A stretch of DNA of 64,000 nt from Streptomyces sp. 840.1 (GCF_003751445.1 NZ_RJUU01000001.1:4841001-4905000), one strand, 5' to 3'; shown: positions 17,977-25,750, numbered from the stretch's first letter. Notes: generated by a model not told the origin, from the sequence alone. A program made the numbers and translations.

Positions 17977-17996
17977 TTGTTCAGAATACCGAACAA
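17977..17996 (+). promoter_or_regulatory. Candidate IclR operator in the divergent promoter region
   Basis: The dyad TTGTTC-N8-GAACAA lies 37 bases before the aldehyde dehydrogenase GTG and 150 bases from the IclR start. The surrounding 40 bases are AT-richer than the genes. Position and symmetry fit an IclR dimer-of-dimers site; binding is inferred. Confidence 0.55.
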
Positions 17997-18033
17997 CTTC
18001 CGATGTGTGGCAGTGGAGCGGAAGGAAAAAACG

Positions 18034-19554
18034 GTGGCAGCAGCACCAGTCTGGAGCGTCGACCCCCGCACCGGGAACCCGCGTGAGCAGGTTGCGGTGG
18101 AGGCTACAGCGGAGGAGGTCGACCGGGCGGTCCGGGCCGCCCACGCCGTCCGCGCCTCGCTCGCCGACCGCACCGTGCGCGCCGCGTTCCTGCGCACCGC
18201 GGCCGACCTGCTCGCCGAGGCAGGGGAGCACGTCATCGAGGCCGCCGACGCCGAGACCGCGCTCGGCCCGGCCCGGCTCACCGGTGAACTCGCGCGCACC
18301 GCAGCCCAGTTGAGGGCCTTCGCCGAGGTCGTGGACGAGGGTGCGTTCCTCGACATCCACATCGACCACGAGGACGCCACCCGCACCCCGCCCTGGCCCG
18401 ACCTGCGCCGCTACAAGATCCCGCTCGGGGTCGTCGCCGTCTACGCGGCCAGCAATTTCCCGCTCGCGTTCTCCGTACCCGGCGGCGACACCGCCAGCGC
18501 GCTGGCGGCCGGCTGCCCGGTCGTCGTCAAGGCCCACCCCGACCACCCGGCGACCTCCGAACTCTGCGCCTCCGTGCTGCGCAGGGCCGCCGCCCAGGCA
18601 GGACTGCCCGAGGACGTCGTCACCGTCGTGCACGGCTTCGAAGCCGGCGTCGAACTGGTCAGGCACCCCCTCGTCAGCGCGGCCGGCTTCACCGGCTCGG
18701 TGCGCGGCGGCCGCGCCCTCTTCGACGCGGCGGCGGCCAGGCCCGCCCCCATCCCCTTCCACGGCGAGCTCGGCTCCCTCAACCCCGTCGTCGTCACCGA
18801 GGCGGCCGCCGCCGAGCGCGGCGAGCAGATCGGCACCGGGCTCGCGGGCTCGATGACCATGGGCGCGGGCCAGTTCTGCACCAAGCCCGGATTCGTCCTC
18901 GCCCCCGCGGGCGATACCGGCGACCGGCTCCTGAAGTCCCTCACCGAAGCCGTCAGCGACACCGAGGCGGGCGTCCTGCTCGACCACCGGATGCGCGACG
19001 CCTTCCTCGCCGGAGTGCGCGAGCGCGCCGGACTCCCGGACGTGCAGGCCCCGGTCACCCCGGGCGCGGGCGGCGAGCACACCGTCGCGGCCGGCTTCCT
19101 GACCGTACCGGCGGCACTGCTCACCGCCGAGGGCCCGCACGACGCCCTCCTGGAGGAGTGTTTCGGCCCGGTCACCGTGGTGGCCCGCTACACCTCCCAG
19201 GAAGAGGTCGCCGCGGTCCTGTCCCGGCTGCCCGGCAACCTCACCGCCACCCTCCAGATCGCCACGGAGGAGGCCGACGACGACGCCGCCGGACTCCTGG
19301 CCGCGCTCACCCCGCTGGCGGGCCGCGTCCTGGTCAACGGCTGGCCGACCGGCGTCGCCGTCGCGCCCGCCCAGCACCACGGCGGCCCCTACCCGGCCAC
19401 CACCTCCACCTCCACCTCGGTCGGTGCCACCGCGATCGAGCGCTGGCTGCGCCCGGTCAGCTACCAGACCACCCCCGAGGCCCTGCTCCCGCCGGAGCTC
19501 CGCGAGGACAACCCGCTGGGCCTGCCCCGCCGGGTGGACGGGCGGCGCGCATGA
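18034..19554 (+). CDS. NADP-dependent aldehyde dehydrogenase, probable 2,5-dioxovalerate (alpha-ketoglutaric semialdehyde) dehydrogenase
   Basis: A 506-residue aldehyde dehydrogenase of the AlDH(NADP+) subgroup that oxidises alpha-ketoglutaric semialdehyde to 2-oxoglutarate in oxidative uronate or pentose breakdown. Visible are AVYAASNFPLAFSVPGGD, the glycine turn FTGSVRGGRA, the catalytic Glu in HGELGSLNPV and the catalytic Cys in GQFCTKPG. GTG 18034 follows GAAGGA with good spacing, just after the proposed IclR operator. It overlaps the DUF1349 gene by ATGA. A fatty-aldehyde enzyme is less likely given the pectin genes and IclR neighbour. Confidence 0.88.
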   Translation: MAAAPVWSVDPRTGNPREQVAVEATAEEVDRAVRAAHAVRASLADRTVRAAFLRTAADLLAEAGEHVIEAADAETALGPARLTGELARTAAQLRAFAEVVDEGAFLDIHIDHEDATRTPPWPDLRRYKIPLGVVAVYAASNFPLAFSVPGGDTASALAAGCPVVVKAHPDHPATSELCASVLRRAAAQAGLPEDVVTVVHGFEAGVELVRHPLVSAAGFTGSVRGGRALFDAAAARPAPIPFHGELGSLNPVVVTEAAAAERGEQIGTGLAGSMTMGAGQFCTKPGFVLAPAGDTGDRLLKSLTEAVSDTEAGVLLDHRMRDAFLAGVRERAGLPDVQAPVTPGAGGEHTVAAGFLTVPAALLTAEGPHDALLEECFGPVTVVARYTSQEEVAAVLSRLPGNLTATLQIATEEADDDAAGLLAALTPLAGRVLVNGWPTGVAVAPAQHHGGPYPATTSTSTSVGATAIERWLRPVSYQTTPEALLPPELREDNPLGLPRRVDGRRA

Positions 19555-20162
19555 CCCTGCGACTCCCCGAACTCCCCTTCGGCCTCGAACCGTCCGGCCC
19601 CGCCACCGGGTGGAGCTACGAGGACGGCACCCTGACCGCTCGCGCGGGCGCCCGGCAGGACCGATTCGTCCCGCCGGCCGGCGATGCCACCGACCCCGCG
19701 AGCGACGCGCCCCGGCTCCTGGGCACCGCCCCGGAGGGCGACTTCCAGCTGATCGCCCGGGTACGGGTCGGCTTCGCCGCCCCCTTCGACGCGGGCGTCC
19801 TCTACCTCCACGTCGGCGACCGCGAGTGGGCCAAGCTCTGCCTGGAGCTCTCCCCGGACCGCCCCACCATCTGTACGGTCGTCACCCGCGGCCACTCCGA
19901 CGACGTCAACTCCGCCGTCGTGGACGGCGACACCCACTGGCTGCGCCTGAGCCGTACCGGCAAGGCCTTCGCCTGCCACGCCTCCGCCGACGGCGAGAAG
20001 TGGACCTTCGTCCGCGTCTTCGCCCTGGGCACCCCGGAGCAGGCGGCCGCCGCGTCCATCGGCTTCCTGGTCCAGTCACCCACGGGCGACGGCTGCGAGG
20101 CCGCCTTCGACCGGATCACGTTCCGCCCGAGGGGGCTGGTGGACCTGCGCGACGGGAGCTGA
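19551..20162 (+). CDS. DUF1349 domain-containing protein
   Basis: A 203-residue protein with the concanavalin-like beta-sandwich pattern of DUF1349 (FQLIARVRVGFAAPFDAGVL, REWAKLCLELSPD, VNSAVVDGDTHWLRLSRTG). No signal peptide is present. ATG 19551 overlaps the aldehyde dehydrogenase stop by ATGA, so it is coupled to it. Family members are often glycan-related but no reaction has been assigned. The operon suggests a role in handling uronate or pectic oligomers inside the cell. Confidence 0.85.
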   Translation: MTLRLPELPFGLEPSGPATGWSYEDGTLTARAGARQDRFVPPAGDATDPASDAPRLLGTAPEGDFQLIARVRVGFAAPFDAGVLYLHVGDREWAKLCLELSPDRPTICTVVTRGHSDDVNSAVVDGDTHWLRLSRTGKAFACHASADGEKWTFVRVFALGTPEQAAAASIGFLVQSPTGDGCEAAFDRITFRPRGLVDLRDGS

Positions 20163-20224
20163 CCGGACCGCACGCCCCCGAGCGTGTTCGACGGGCAAGG
20201 TGCGGGATAGTCATGGATGCTACT

Positions 20225-20255
20225 TTTCGACGGTTTTTCGCGGTTTTTGTCGAAA
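20225..20255 (+). promoter_or_regulatory. Inverted and direct repeats upstream of the DUF1254/1214 mini-gene
   Basis: TTTCGAC and GTCGAAA flank a 17-base core made of CGGTTTTTCG and CGGTTTTTGT direct repeats. The T-rich run is out of character with the flanking GC-rich DNA, and the site ends 11 bases before the start codon. It could be an operator or a hairpin covering the ribosome-binding site. Confidence 0.4.
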
Positions 20256-20266
20256 GGTGACGAACG

Positions 20267-20530
20267 GTGACGTCTCTCTACGATGCGGACCTGACGGGCG
20301 ACGAGACGATCGAGACCCCTTTCGGTGCGCTCACGCTCGAACACACCTTGCCCACCGATGAGACCTCCGAGCTGCTGTTCGATCAGATGGACGCGCAGCG
20401 CGCCGCCCAGGCGTACGTGTGGATGAAGACCGTCGCCCGGGACGGCTGGTTCGTCCACTTCCGCCTCTACGGTCCCACCCAGCCGTTCTTCGACCGGAGC
20501 TGGGCCCTGCCCGACTTCCGAGCCGTGTGA
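20267..20530 (+). CDS. 87-residue protein combining the N-terminal piece of DUF1254 and the C-terminal piece of DUF1214
   Basis: Residues 15-52 (TIETPFGALTLEHTLPTDET; FDQMDAQRAAQAYVW) match the amino end of full-length DUF1254/DUF1214 proteins. Residues 59-84 (DGWFVHFRLYGPTQPFFDR) match their extreme carboxyl end (GWxxxxRLYGPxxPWFDKxW). The roughly 350-residue middle, which includes both catalytic-looking domains, is absent, yet the frame is intact. It may be an in-frame deletion remnant or a small functional derivative. It starts with GTG after GAAAGG. Its position between the DUF1349 and pectate lyase genes gives no function. Confidence 0.7.
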   Translation: MTSLYDADLTGDETIETPFGALTLEHTLPTDETSELLFDQMDAQRAAQAYVWMKTVARDGWFVHFRLYGPTQPFFDRSWALPDFRAV

Positions 20531-20590
20531 CGGCCGGGGGTCCGGAGTCCGGTGAGGGCTGCGGGGCGGGTGCGCGCCGCGGGCGCAGGC

Positions 20591-20609
20591 TTCCGTCCGC
20601 TGAACGGAA
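20591..20609 (+). promoter_or_regulatory. Inverted repeat upstream of the second PL1 gene
   Basis: TTCCGT-N7-ACGGAA lies about 140 bases before the pectate lyase start codon. It does not match the TTGTTC-N8-GAACAA dyad near the IclR gene, so a different regulator, or chance, is possible. Confidence 0.35.
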
Positions 20610-20749
20610 ATCACCTCCTCGACCCGGCAACCCCCCGCCCTCCGGCGACGACTACAGGGAGCCAGCGGCCGCCAAGCGAGCGCACCGCGCCGCGTACGAG
20701 CCGCTCGGCACAGCACCCTCCCCGCACGTCGTCGTACCGAAGGGACATC

Positions 20750-21721
20750 ATGCGCACCCAACTCCGCACCCGCAGCCGTGGCCTCACGGCCCTCGCCGCC
20801 GGGACAGTCGCCGTCGTCGCCGTCGCCCTGCTCCCGGGCTCCGCCGGGGCCGCCGAAACCTCTCCCGTGGGCTACGGGGCCGGCACGACCGGCGGCGGCA
20901 GCACCGCCGCCGTGACCGTCACCAGCCTCGACGCGTTCAAGACGGCCGTCACCGGCACCGCCGCCAAGACCGTCAAGGTCAGCGGGATCATCTCGCTCAG
21001 CGGCCAGGTCGACATCGGGTCCAACACCACCGTCCTGGGCGTCGGTTCGTCCTCCGGGTTCACCGGTGGCGGGCTGCGGCTGAAGAACTCGACGAACATC
21101 GTGATCCGCAACCTCAACATCAGCAAGCCGGTCGCCCCCGCCGACGGGATCACCGTCCAGAAGTCCACCAAGGTGTGGATCGACCACAACACCTTCTCCG
21201 CCGACCGCGACCACGACAAGGACTACTACGACGGTCTGCTCGACATCACCCACGCCTCCGACCAGGTCACCGTCTCCTGGAACACCTTCAAGGACCACTA
21301 CAAGGGCAGCCTGGTCGGCCACAGCGACAACAACGCGAGCGAGGACACCGGCCACCTCCATGTGACCTACCACCACAACTACTTCAACAACGTCAACTCC
21401 CGTATCCCCAGCCTCCGGTTCGGCACCGGCCACTTCTACGACAACTACGTCGTGGGCGCCTCGACGGCCGTGCACTCCCGGATGGGCGCGCAGATGCTGG
21501 TGGAGAACAACGTCTTCCGCAGTACCGGTGTAGCCATCACCACCATCCGGGACAGCGACGAGGACGGCTACGTCGTGGAACGCGGCAACGACCTCGGCGG
21601 CGCGGCCACCGAGATCTCGCAGGTCGGTACGTTGACCCGGGCGCCGTACTCGTACACCGCCGAACCTGCCTCGTCCGTGGTCTCCTCGGTGACCGGCGGA
21701 GCGGGCGCCGGGAAGATCTAG
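20750..21721 (+). CDS. Secreted pectate lyase, polysaccharide lyase family 1 (second copy)
   Basis: A 323-residue PL1 enzyme, shorter than the one at 6.8 kb. A Sec signal (RGLTALAAGTVAVVAVALLPG) ends at SAGA. Beta-helix signatures are NIVIRNLNISKP, VWIDHNTFSADRDHDKDYYDG with the Ca-binding Asp cluster, WNTFKDHYKGSLVGHSD and NSRIPSLRFG with the catalytic Arg. ATG 20750 follows GAAGGG; upstream in-frame codons are Arg/Pro-rich and lack a signal. It stands alone between two intergenic regions and is probably its own transcript. Unlike the first PL1 enzyme it lacks the C-terminal extension. Confidence 0.93.
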   Translation: MRTQLRTRSRGLTALAAGTVAVVAVALLPGSAGAAETSPVGYGAGTTGGGSTAAVTVTSLDAFKTAVTGTAAKTVKVSGIISLSGQVDIGSNTTVLGVGSSSGFTGGGLRLKNSTNIVIRNLNISKPVAPADGITVQKSTKVWIDHNTFSADRDHDKDYYDGLLDITHASDQVTVSWNTFKDHYKGSLVGHSDNNASEDTGHLHVTYHHNYFNNVNSRIPSLRFGTGHFYDNYVVGASTAVHSRMGAQMLVENNVFRSTGVAITTIRDSDEDGYVVERGNDLGGAATEISQVGTLTRAPYSYTAEPASSVVSSVTGGAGAGKI

Positions 21722-21731
21722 GGCCTCTCGT

Positions 21732-21898
21732 CCGGATCATGCCGGGCTCGCGGTGTCCGGTGCGCACATCTGCGGCGTTCCGTCGGTCGCCAATGCTCCT
21801 TTCCCAGGCTCTCGGCTTCGCTCGGGCAGGGGAGGCCCCATCCCGCTCCCTCGTCCGCCTCGCAGCTGCACGCACCGGACACCGCTCCCTGATCCGGC
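21732..21898. repeat. MITE-like inverted-repeat element in a 301-bp gene-free gap
   Basis: The arms carry CCGGATCA and GCGGTGTCCGGTGCG on the left and their complements CGCACCGGACACCGC and TGATCCGG on the right, separated within each arm by 4-10 unmatched bases. About 106 bases lie between the arms, including GCTCTCGGCTTCGCTCGGGC, which resembles a sequence I recall as dispersed in Streptomyces genomes. No coding capacity or target duplication is evident. The element fills most of 21722-22022, where I find no gene. Confidence 0.5.
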
Positions 21899-22022
21899 CT
21901 GATCCACCGAAAGACCCCAGTGCTGTGACTGCATACGTTCACCGTGCCCCCGCACCGCCCGGGGCGCGGCCCGCTGCCGGTCCGGCCGCAACCCGTCGCC
22001 GGTCCGGCGCGTCCCCTTCAGC

Positions 22023-22508
22023 ATGATCCGAACAGCCACGCCCGCCGATCTCGACGACATAGTCCGCCTGCACACCGAAGCGCGTGCCACCTACTACCGA
22101 GGCCACCTCCCGGAGGAGGAGTACCTGGGCGCCGAGGAGGTCGGCCGCAGCCGGGGCGGCTGGGCGCGCGCCGTCGACCGGGAAGGCGCCACCGTGCTCT
22201 GCGCGGAGCGCGACGGCGTCCTCGCCGGCATCGCGGCCCACGCCGTCCGCGACGGCGTCATGCACCTGACCCAGCTCCACGTGGCACCGGACCGGTGGCG
22301 CCAGGGCGTCGGCACCGAGCTGCACGAGGCGTGCGTGGCGGCCTGGCAGCGCGACGGGGTGGCTGAGGCCCGGCTGGAGGTCTTCGTCCACAACACCCGC
22401 GCCCAGTCCTTCTACGTGGCCAGGGGCTGGGCCCCCGATCCGGATCATCCCCGCACGAGCGACCATCTGGTGCTGCGCCTGGCGGTGCCGGCCGGGGTAC
22501 GCGCCTGA
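22023..22508 (+). CDS. GNAT family N-acetyltransferase
   Basis: A 161-residue acetyltransferase. The start IRTATPADLDDIVRLHTEA is a typical first strand and helix, and the acetyl-CoA loop is VAPDRWRQGVGTELHEA (RxxGxG). The end is NTRAQSFYVARGWAPD, the usual last helix and strand. The substrate is unknown. The gene is followed by a hairpin with TTTT and stands apart from the pectin genes. Confidence 0.88.
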   Translation: MIRTATPADLDDIVRLHTEARATYYRGHLPEEEYLGAEEVGRSRGGWARAVDREGATVLCAERDGVLAGIAAHAVRDGVMHLTQLHVAPDRWRQGVGTELHEACVAAWQRDGVAEARLEVFVHNTRAQSFYVARGWAPDPDHPRTSDHLVLRLAVPAGVRA

Positions 22509-22566
22509 GCGGGGCGGGAACGAGCGGGCGGGAATGACCCGGGCCCGGACAGGTGTTCCCACAGGA

Positions 22567-22591
22567 GCGGAGGGTCCCTCCGCGCTGTTTT
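22567..22591 (+). terminator. Terminator after the GNAT gene
   Basis: GCGGAGGG / CCCTCCGC with a one-base spacer, followed by GCTGTTTT. The short T run makes this one of the few classic intrinsic terminators in the window; it also sits 37 bases before the next start codon. Confidence 0.6.
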
Positions 22592-22627
22592 CGAGCAGCC
22601 CCCGAGAGCCCGGAGAGTTGAAGAGTC

Positions 22628-23347
22628 ATGCGCGTCGAGATCTGGAGCGACATCGCCTGCCCGTGGTGCTACATCGGCAAGGCCCGTTTCGAGAAGGGCC
22701 TGGCCGGGTTCGCCCACCGTGACGAGGTCGAGGTGGTGCACCGCTCCTTCGAGCTCGACCCGGGGCGGGCCAAGGGCGACACCGTGCAGGTCCTCGACAT
22801 GCTGGCGCGGAAGTACGGGCGCAGCCCCGAGGAGGCGCGGTCCATGGAGGCGAACGTCGCCGCCAACGCGCACTCCGAGGGGCTCGGCTACCGCACCGAG
22901 GGGCGGGACCACGGCAGCACCTTCGACATCCACCGGCTGCTGCACCTGGCCAAGGCCCGCGGGCGTCAGAACGAGCTGCTGGACCTCGCCTACCGGGCGA
23001 ACTTCGCCGAGGAGCGGTCCGTCTTCGACGGCGAGGTGCTGGCCGAGCTCGCCGTGGAGGCCGGACTGGACGCCGACGAGGCGCGTGCCGTGCTCGCCGA
23101 CCCCGAGGCGTACGCGGACGAGGTGCGGGCCGACGAGCGGGAGGCGTCCGAGCTGGGCGCCAACGGGGTGCCGTTCTTCGTGCTGGACCGGCGGTACGGG
23201 ATCTCCGGCGGCCAGCCCGCCGAGGTCTTCGCCCAGGCGCTGGAGCAGGCGTGGCAGGACCGCCCGCTGACGGCGATCGGCGGGGACGCCGCGGCCTGTG
23301 ACGCCGACGGCGCGTGCGAGGTTCCGGCTGCGGGCGGCAACGGCTGA
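22628..23347 (+). CDS. DsbA family oxidoreductase, FrnE-like
   Basis: A 239-residue cytoplasmic thioredoxin-fold protein with an inserted helical domain. The active site is CPWC at residues 11-14 (SDIACPWCYIGK), and the cis-Pro loop is GANGVPFFVLDRRYGISG. FrnE-type proteins act as disulfide oxidoreductases or isomerases and some take part in polyketide or stress pathways. GAGAGTTGAAG precedes the ATG. The C-terminal tail (AAACDADGACEVPAAGG) adds two cysteines, which is not universal and might be redox-active. Confidence 0.9.
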   Translation: MRVEIWSDIACPWCYIGKARFEKGLAGFAHRDEVEVVHRSFELDPGRAKGDTVQVLDMLARKYGRSPEEARSMEANVAANAHSEGLGYRTEGRDHGSTFDIHRLLHLAKARGRQNELLDLAYRANFAEERSVFDGEVLAELAVEAGLDADEARAVLADPEAYADEVRADEREASELGANGVPFFVLDRRYGISGGQPAEVFAQALEQAWQDRPLTAIGGDAAACDADGACEVPAAGGNG

Positions 23348-23439
23348 CCGCAGCCCGCCTGTCCGCATAAGCATCGCTTGGGGATGCCCCTTGACTATTG
23401 GTGATTGACTATGGGTTGAGGGGCCTCCAGGCTGGGCGG

Positions 23440-24501
23440 ATGATGATCTCTTCGCTCAGCCGTGCGGTCGACGCCGAGTTCGCGCCGGAGACCGCCTACC
23501 TCAACACCTCAAGCTGCGGGCTGCTGCCCCGCCGGACCGTGGCCGCGGTGAAGGCCCTCGCCGAGGAGAACGCCACCGGCCGCCGGGACGGGGCCGGCGA
23601 CTTCGGGGCCGCCGACGCCGCGCGGGAGGGCTTCGCGCGGATCGCCGGTGTCGGGGCCGGCCGGGTCGCGGTCGGCAGCTCGGTCTCCGTCCACGTCGGG
23701 CTGATCGCCTGCTCGCTCCCGGCGGGGGCCGAAGTGCTCGCGCCGGAGGGGGAGTTCAGCTCCGTCGTCAGTCCGTTCGCGGTCCGCGGCGACCTCCGGA
23801 TGCGGTACGTCCCGCTGGCGGGGCTGGCCGAAGCGGTGCGTCCGGAGACCGCGCTCGTTGCCTTCTCCGCCGTGCAGTCCGCCGACGGCCGCACCGCGGA
23901 CCTGGACGCGGTGCGGGAGGCGGCGGCCGTCCATGGCGCCCGTACGCTCCTTGACGCCACCCAGTCCGCCGGCTGGCTGCCGCTCGACGCCGGGGCGTAC
24001 GACTACACGGTCGCGGGCGGCTACAAGTTCCTGCTCTGCCCGCGCGGCGCGTCGTTCCTCACCGTCACCGAGGAGGCGCAGGAGTCACTGCCGGCGGTCT
24101 TCGCGGGCTGGGTCAGCGCCGAGGACCGCTGGGGGAGCACCTACGGGCCGGTCGCCGAGCTCGCCCCCGACGCCCGCCGCTACGACGAGCCGCCCGCGTT
24201 CCTCTCGTACCACGGAGCCGAGCACTCCCTCGCGCTGCTGAACGAGATCGGCATCGACGCCGTCCACGACCACGCCACCGGCCTGGCGGCCCGCTTCCGG
24301 GCCGGTCTGGCGGGGGCGGGGCACGAGCCGGTGCCGGGGGACTCCGCCGTGGTCGCGGTGCCCGGACTCGGGGACCGCGCGGCGGAACTGATGCGGGCCG
24401 GCGTGATGGTCTCCAACCGGGCCGGCAACCTGCGCGCCGCCTTCCACCTGTACAACACGGCGGCCGACGTGGACCGCGCGCTGGACGTACTGACCGCCTG
24501 A
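23440..24501 (+). CDS. Aminotransferase class V-fold PLP-dependent enzyme
   Basis: A 353-residue fold-type I enzyme resembling isopenicillin N epimerase or cysteine desulfurase relatives. The PLP-phosphate and cofactor Asp region is TLLDATQSAGWLPLDA, and the Schiff-base Lys lies in VAGGYKFLLCPRG. ATG 23440 (or 23443) is chosen because the family N-terminus (FAPETAYLNTSSCGLLPRR) begins soon after. The upstream DNA has a direct repeat TTGACTAT at about 23391 and 23405 that may be part of the promoter. The substrate is unknown. Confidence 0.87.
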   Translation: MMISSLSRAVDAEFAPETAYLNTSSCGLLPRRTVAAVKALAEENATGRRDGAGDFGAADAAREGFARIAGVGAGRVAVGSSVSVHVGLIACSLPAGAEVLAPEGEFSSVVSPFAVRGDLRMRYVPLAGLAEAVRPETALVAFSAVQSADGRTADLDAVREAAAVHGARTLLDATQSAGWLPLDAGAYDYTVAGGYKFLLCPRGASFLTVTEEAQESLPAVFAGWVSAEDRWGSTYGPVAELAPDARRYDEPPAFLSYHGAEHSLALLNEIGIDAVHDHATGLAARFRAGLAGAGHEPVPGDSAVVAVPGLGDRAAELMRAGVMVSNRAGNLRAAFHLYNTAADVDRALDVLTA

Positions 24502-24522
24502 CCCCCGCGCTCCGCCCGCCCG

Positions 24523-25548
24523 CTACGACTGCGGGGCGTCGGCCGGCGGGGCTCCGTGCCACTTCCACGACGACACCCGTGCACGGCCCGGGAGTTCGGC
24601 GCGACCGGTGGACCACAGCAGTACGGTCCACCGGTCGCTGTCGTCCGGGGCGTCGGGGAAGAGCCGGGCCAGCACCCGGTCGCACAGCTCTGCGGGCGGC
24701 GTCCAGTCCAGGCCCAGGCCCTCGGCCAGGTCATGGGTGTGCACCAGGGTCTCCACGATGCCCATCGCGGCGAATCCCTCCGCGTCGGAGATCCCGAAGC
24801 CGTGGTACGAGCGGACGTCCGGCGCGGTCGTGGCGACCATCGCCGCGAGCATCGCCCCGCTCGCCTCCAGGACCTGCAGCAGACCGGCGGTGCCGGCCGC
24901 CGGATCGGCGAAGATCGCGTTGGACGGCCCGCCCTCGCGCCGCGGGCTCCAGTGGAACGGCACCTCCCCGTCCAACGGCGGTGACTGCGGTCCCAGTTGG
25001 GCCGCGTACGCGAACAGGTCGTCGCTCAGGTGCTCCACGGTCTCCCAGCAGGTCCAGCTCAGCGTCCCGGCCGGGGAGTGCCAGTTGTCCGCCGGGGCCT
25101 CCCTGAGCGCGGCGACCGCGAGCCGGACCGACGAGGTCACGTCGGCCGCGGTGACCGGGAGCCGCGTCCCGGTCAGCTCCGCCCGCTCGCGCGCACTGCA
25201 CTCCACGCAGAACTCGTTGCCCTCCGGATCGGCCAGGGTCGCCCAGCCGCGCCCGTTCGGCTTGCGGTGATCGCCGACGAGGGTGGCGCCGAGGGCGAGC
25301 AGCCGCTCGACCTCCTCGTCCCGGGTGCGGTCGTCCGGCTGGATGTCGAAGTGGACGCGGTTCTTGGTGCTCTTGGGCTCGGGCACGGTGATGAACAGCA
25401 GCGCGGTGTCCGCGGTTTCGACGAGGGCCTCGGGGTCACCGGGGGAGTCCTCGTCGGATACGGGAGAGCCCAGCACCCCGGCCCAGAACGTGGCGAGCTC
25501 GTAGGCGTCGGCGCAGTCGACGGTGACGTGGTGCACGTGTGAAGTCAT
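24523..25548 (-). CDS. VOC (glyoxalase-like) domain fused to a maleylpyruvate isomerase-type domain
   Basis: A 341-residue two-domain protein. Residues 1-120 form a VOC domain (HHVTVDCADAYELATFWAGV, KNRVHFDIQPDD, LADPEGNEFCV). Residues 135-341 match the mycothiol-dependent maleylpyruvate isomerase/DinB-like helical bundle (LSWTCWETVEHLSDDLFAYA, GIVETLVHTHDLAEGLGL) with metal-ligand type histidines. ATG 25548 is chosen; the upstream codons are Arg-rich and outside the domain. Such fusions may couple mycothiol-linked detoxification, but the reaction is unknown. The gene is convergent with the aminotransferase gene. Confidence 0.85.
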   Translation of the reverse strand: MTSHVHHVTVDCADAYELATFWAGVLGSPVSDEDSPGDPEALVETADTALLFITVPEPKSTKNRVHFDIQPDDRTRDEEVERLLALGATLVGDHRKPNGRGWATLADPEGNEFCVECSARERAELTGTRLPVTAADVTSSVRLAVAALREAPADNWHSPAGTLSWTCWETVEHLSDDLFAYAAQLGPQSPPLDGEVPFHWSPRREGGPSNAIFADPAAGTAGLLQVLEASGAMLAAMVATTAPDVRSYHGFGISDAEGFAAMGIVETLVHTHDLAEGLGLDWTPPAELCDRVLARLFPDAPDDSDRWTVLLWSTGRAELPGRARVSSWKWHGAPPADAPQS

Positions 25549-25690
25549 GGGCCACACTGTCGCCCGTGGCCGCCGGTCGGGTCCAGCGAGATACCCGGAG
25601 GCCCGGCCGGGCAAGCGATCACACGTTCCTGAGGGCTGTCCCGCTCCGGCGCGGATGCTCGCGGCAGCGGCGAAGGAGTGATCGCGCACG

Positions 25691-25736
25691 ACGGCGGAGG
25701 GGGTGGGACGGCGCACCGTCCCACCCCCTCCGCCGT
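25691..25736 (-). terminator. Terminator of the ect operon, 21-bp perfect stem
   Basis: ACGGCGGAGGGGGTGGGACG plus one further pair, and its exact complement, enclose a CGCA loop. It lies 14 bases beyond the ectD stop on the minus strand. The rest of 25549-25690 should hold the promoter of the VOC fusion gene. Confidence 0.9.
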
Positions 25737-25750
25737 ATCGCGGTCGGGCC

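Noticed and set aside
21722..22022. Possible small gene or insertion sequence remnant in the gap
   Set aside because: No frame with sensible start, ribosome-binding site or transposase motif; only the inverted-repeat structure is supported.
23391..23412. TTGACTAT direct repeat considered as a firm -35/-10 promoter
   Set aside because: The spacing of either TTGACT to a plausible -10 hexamer is wrong or ambiguous, so I mention it only as possible.
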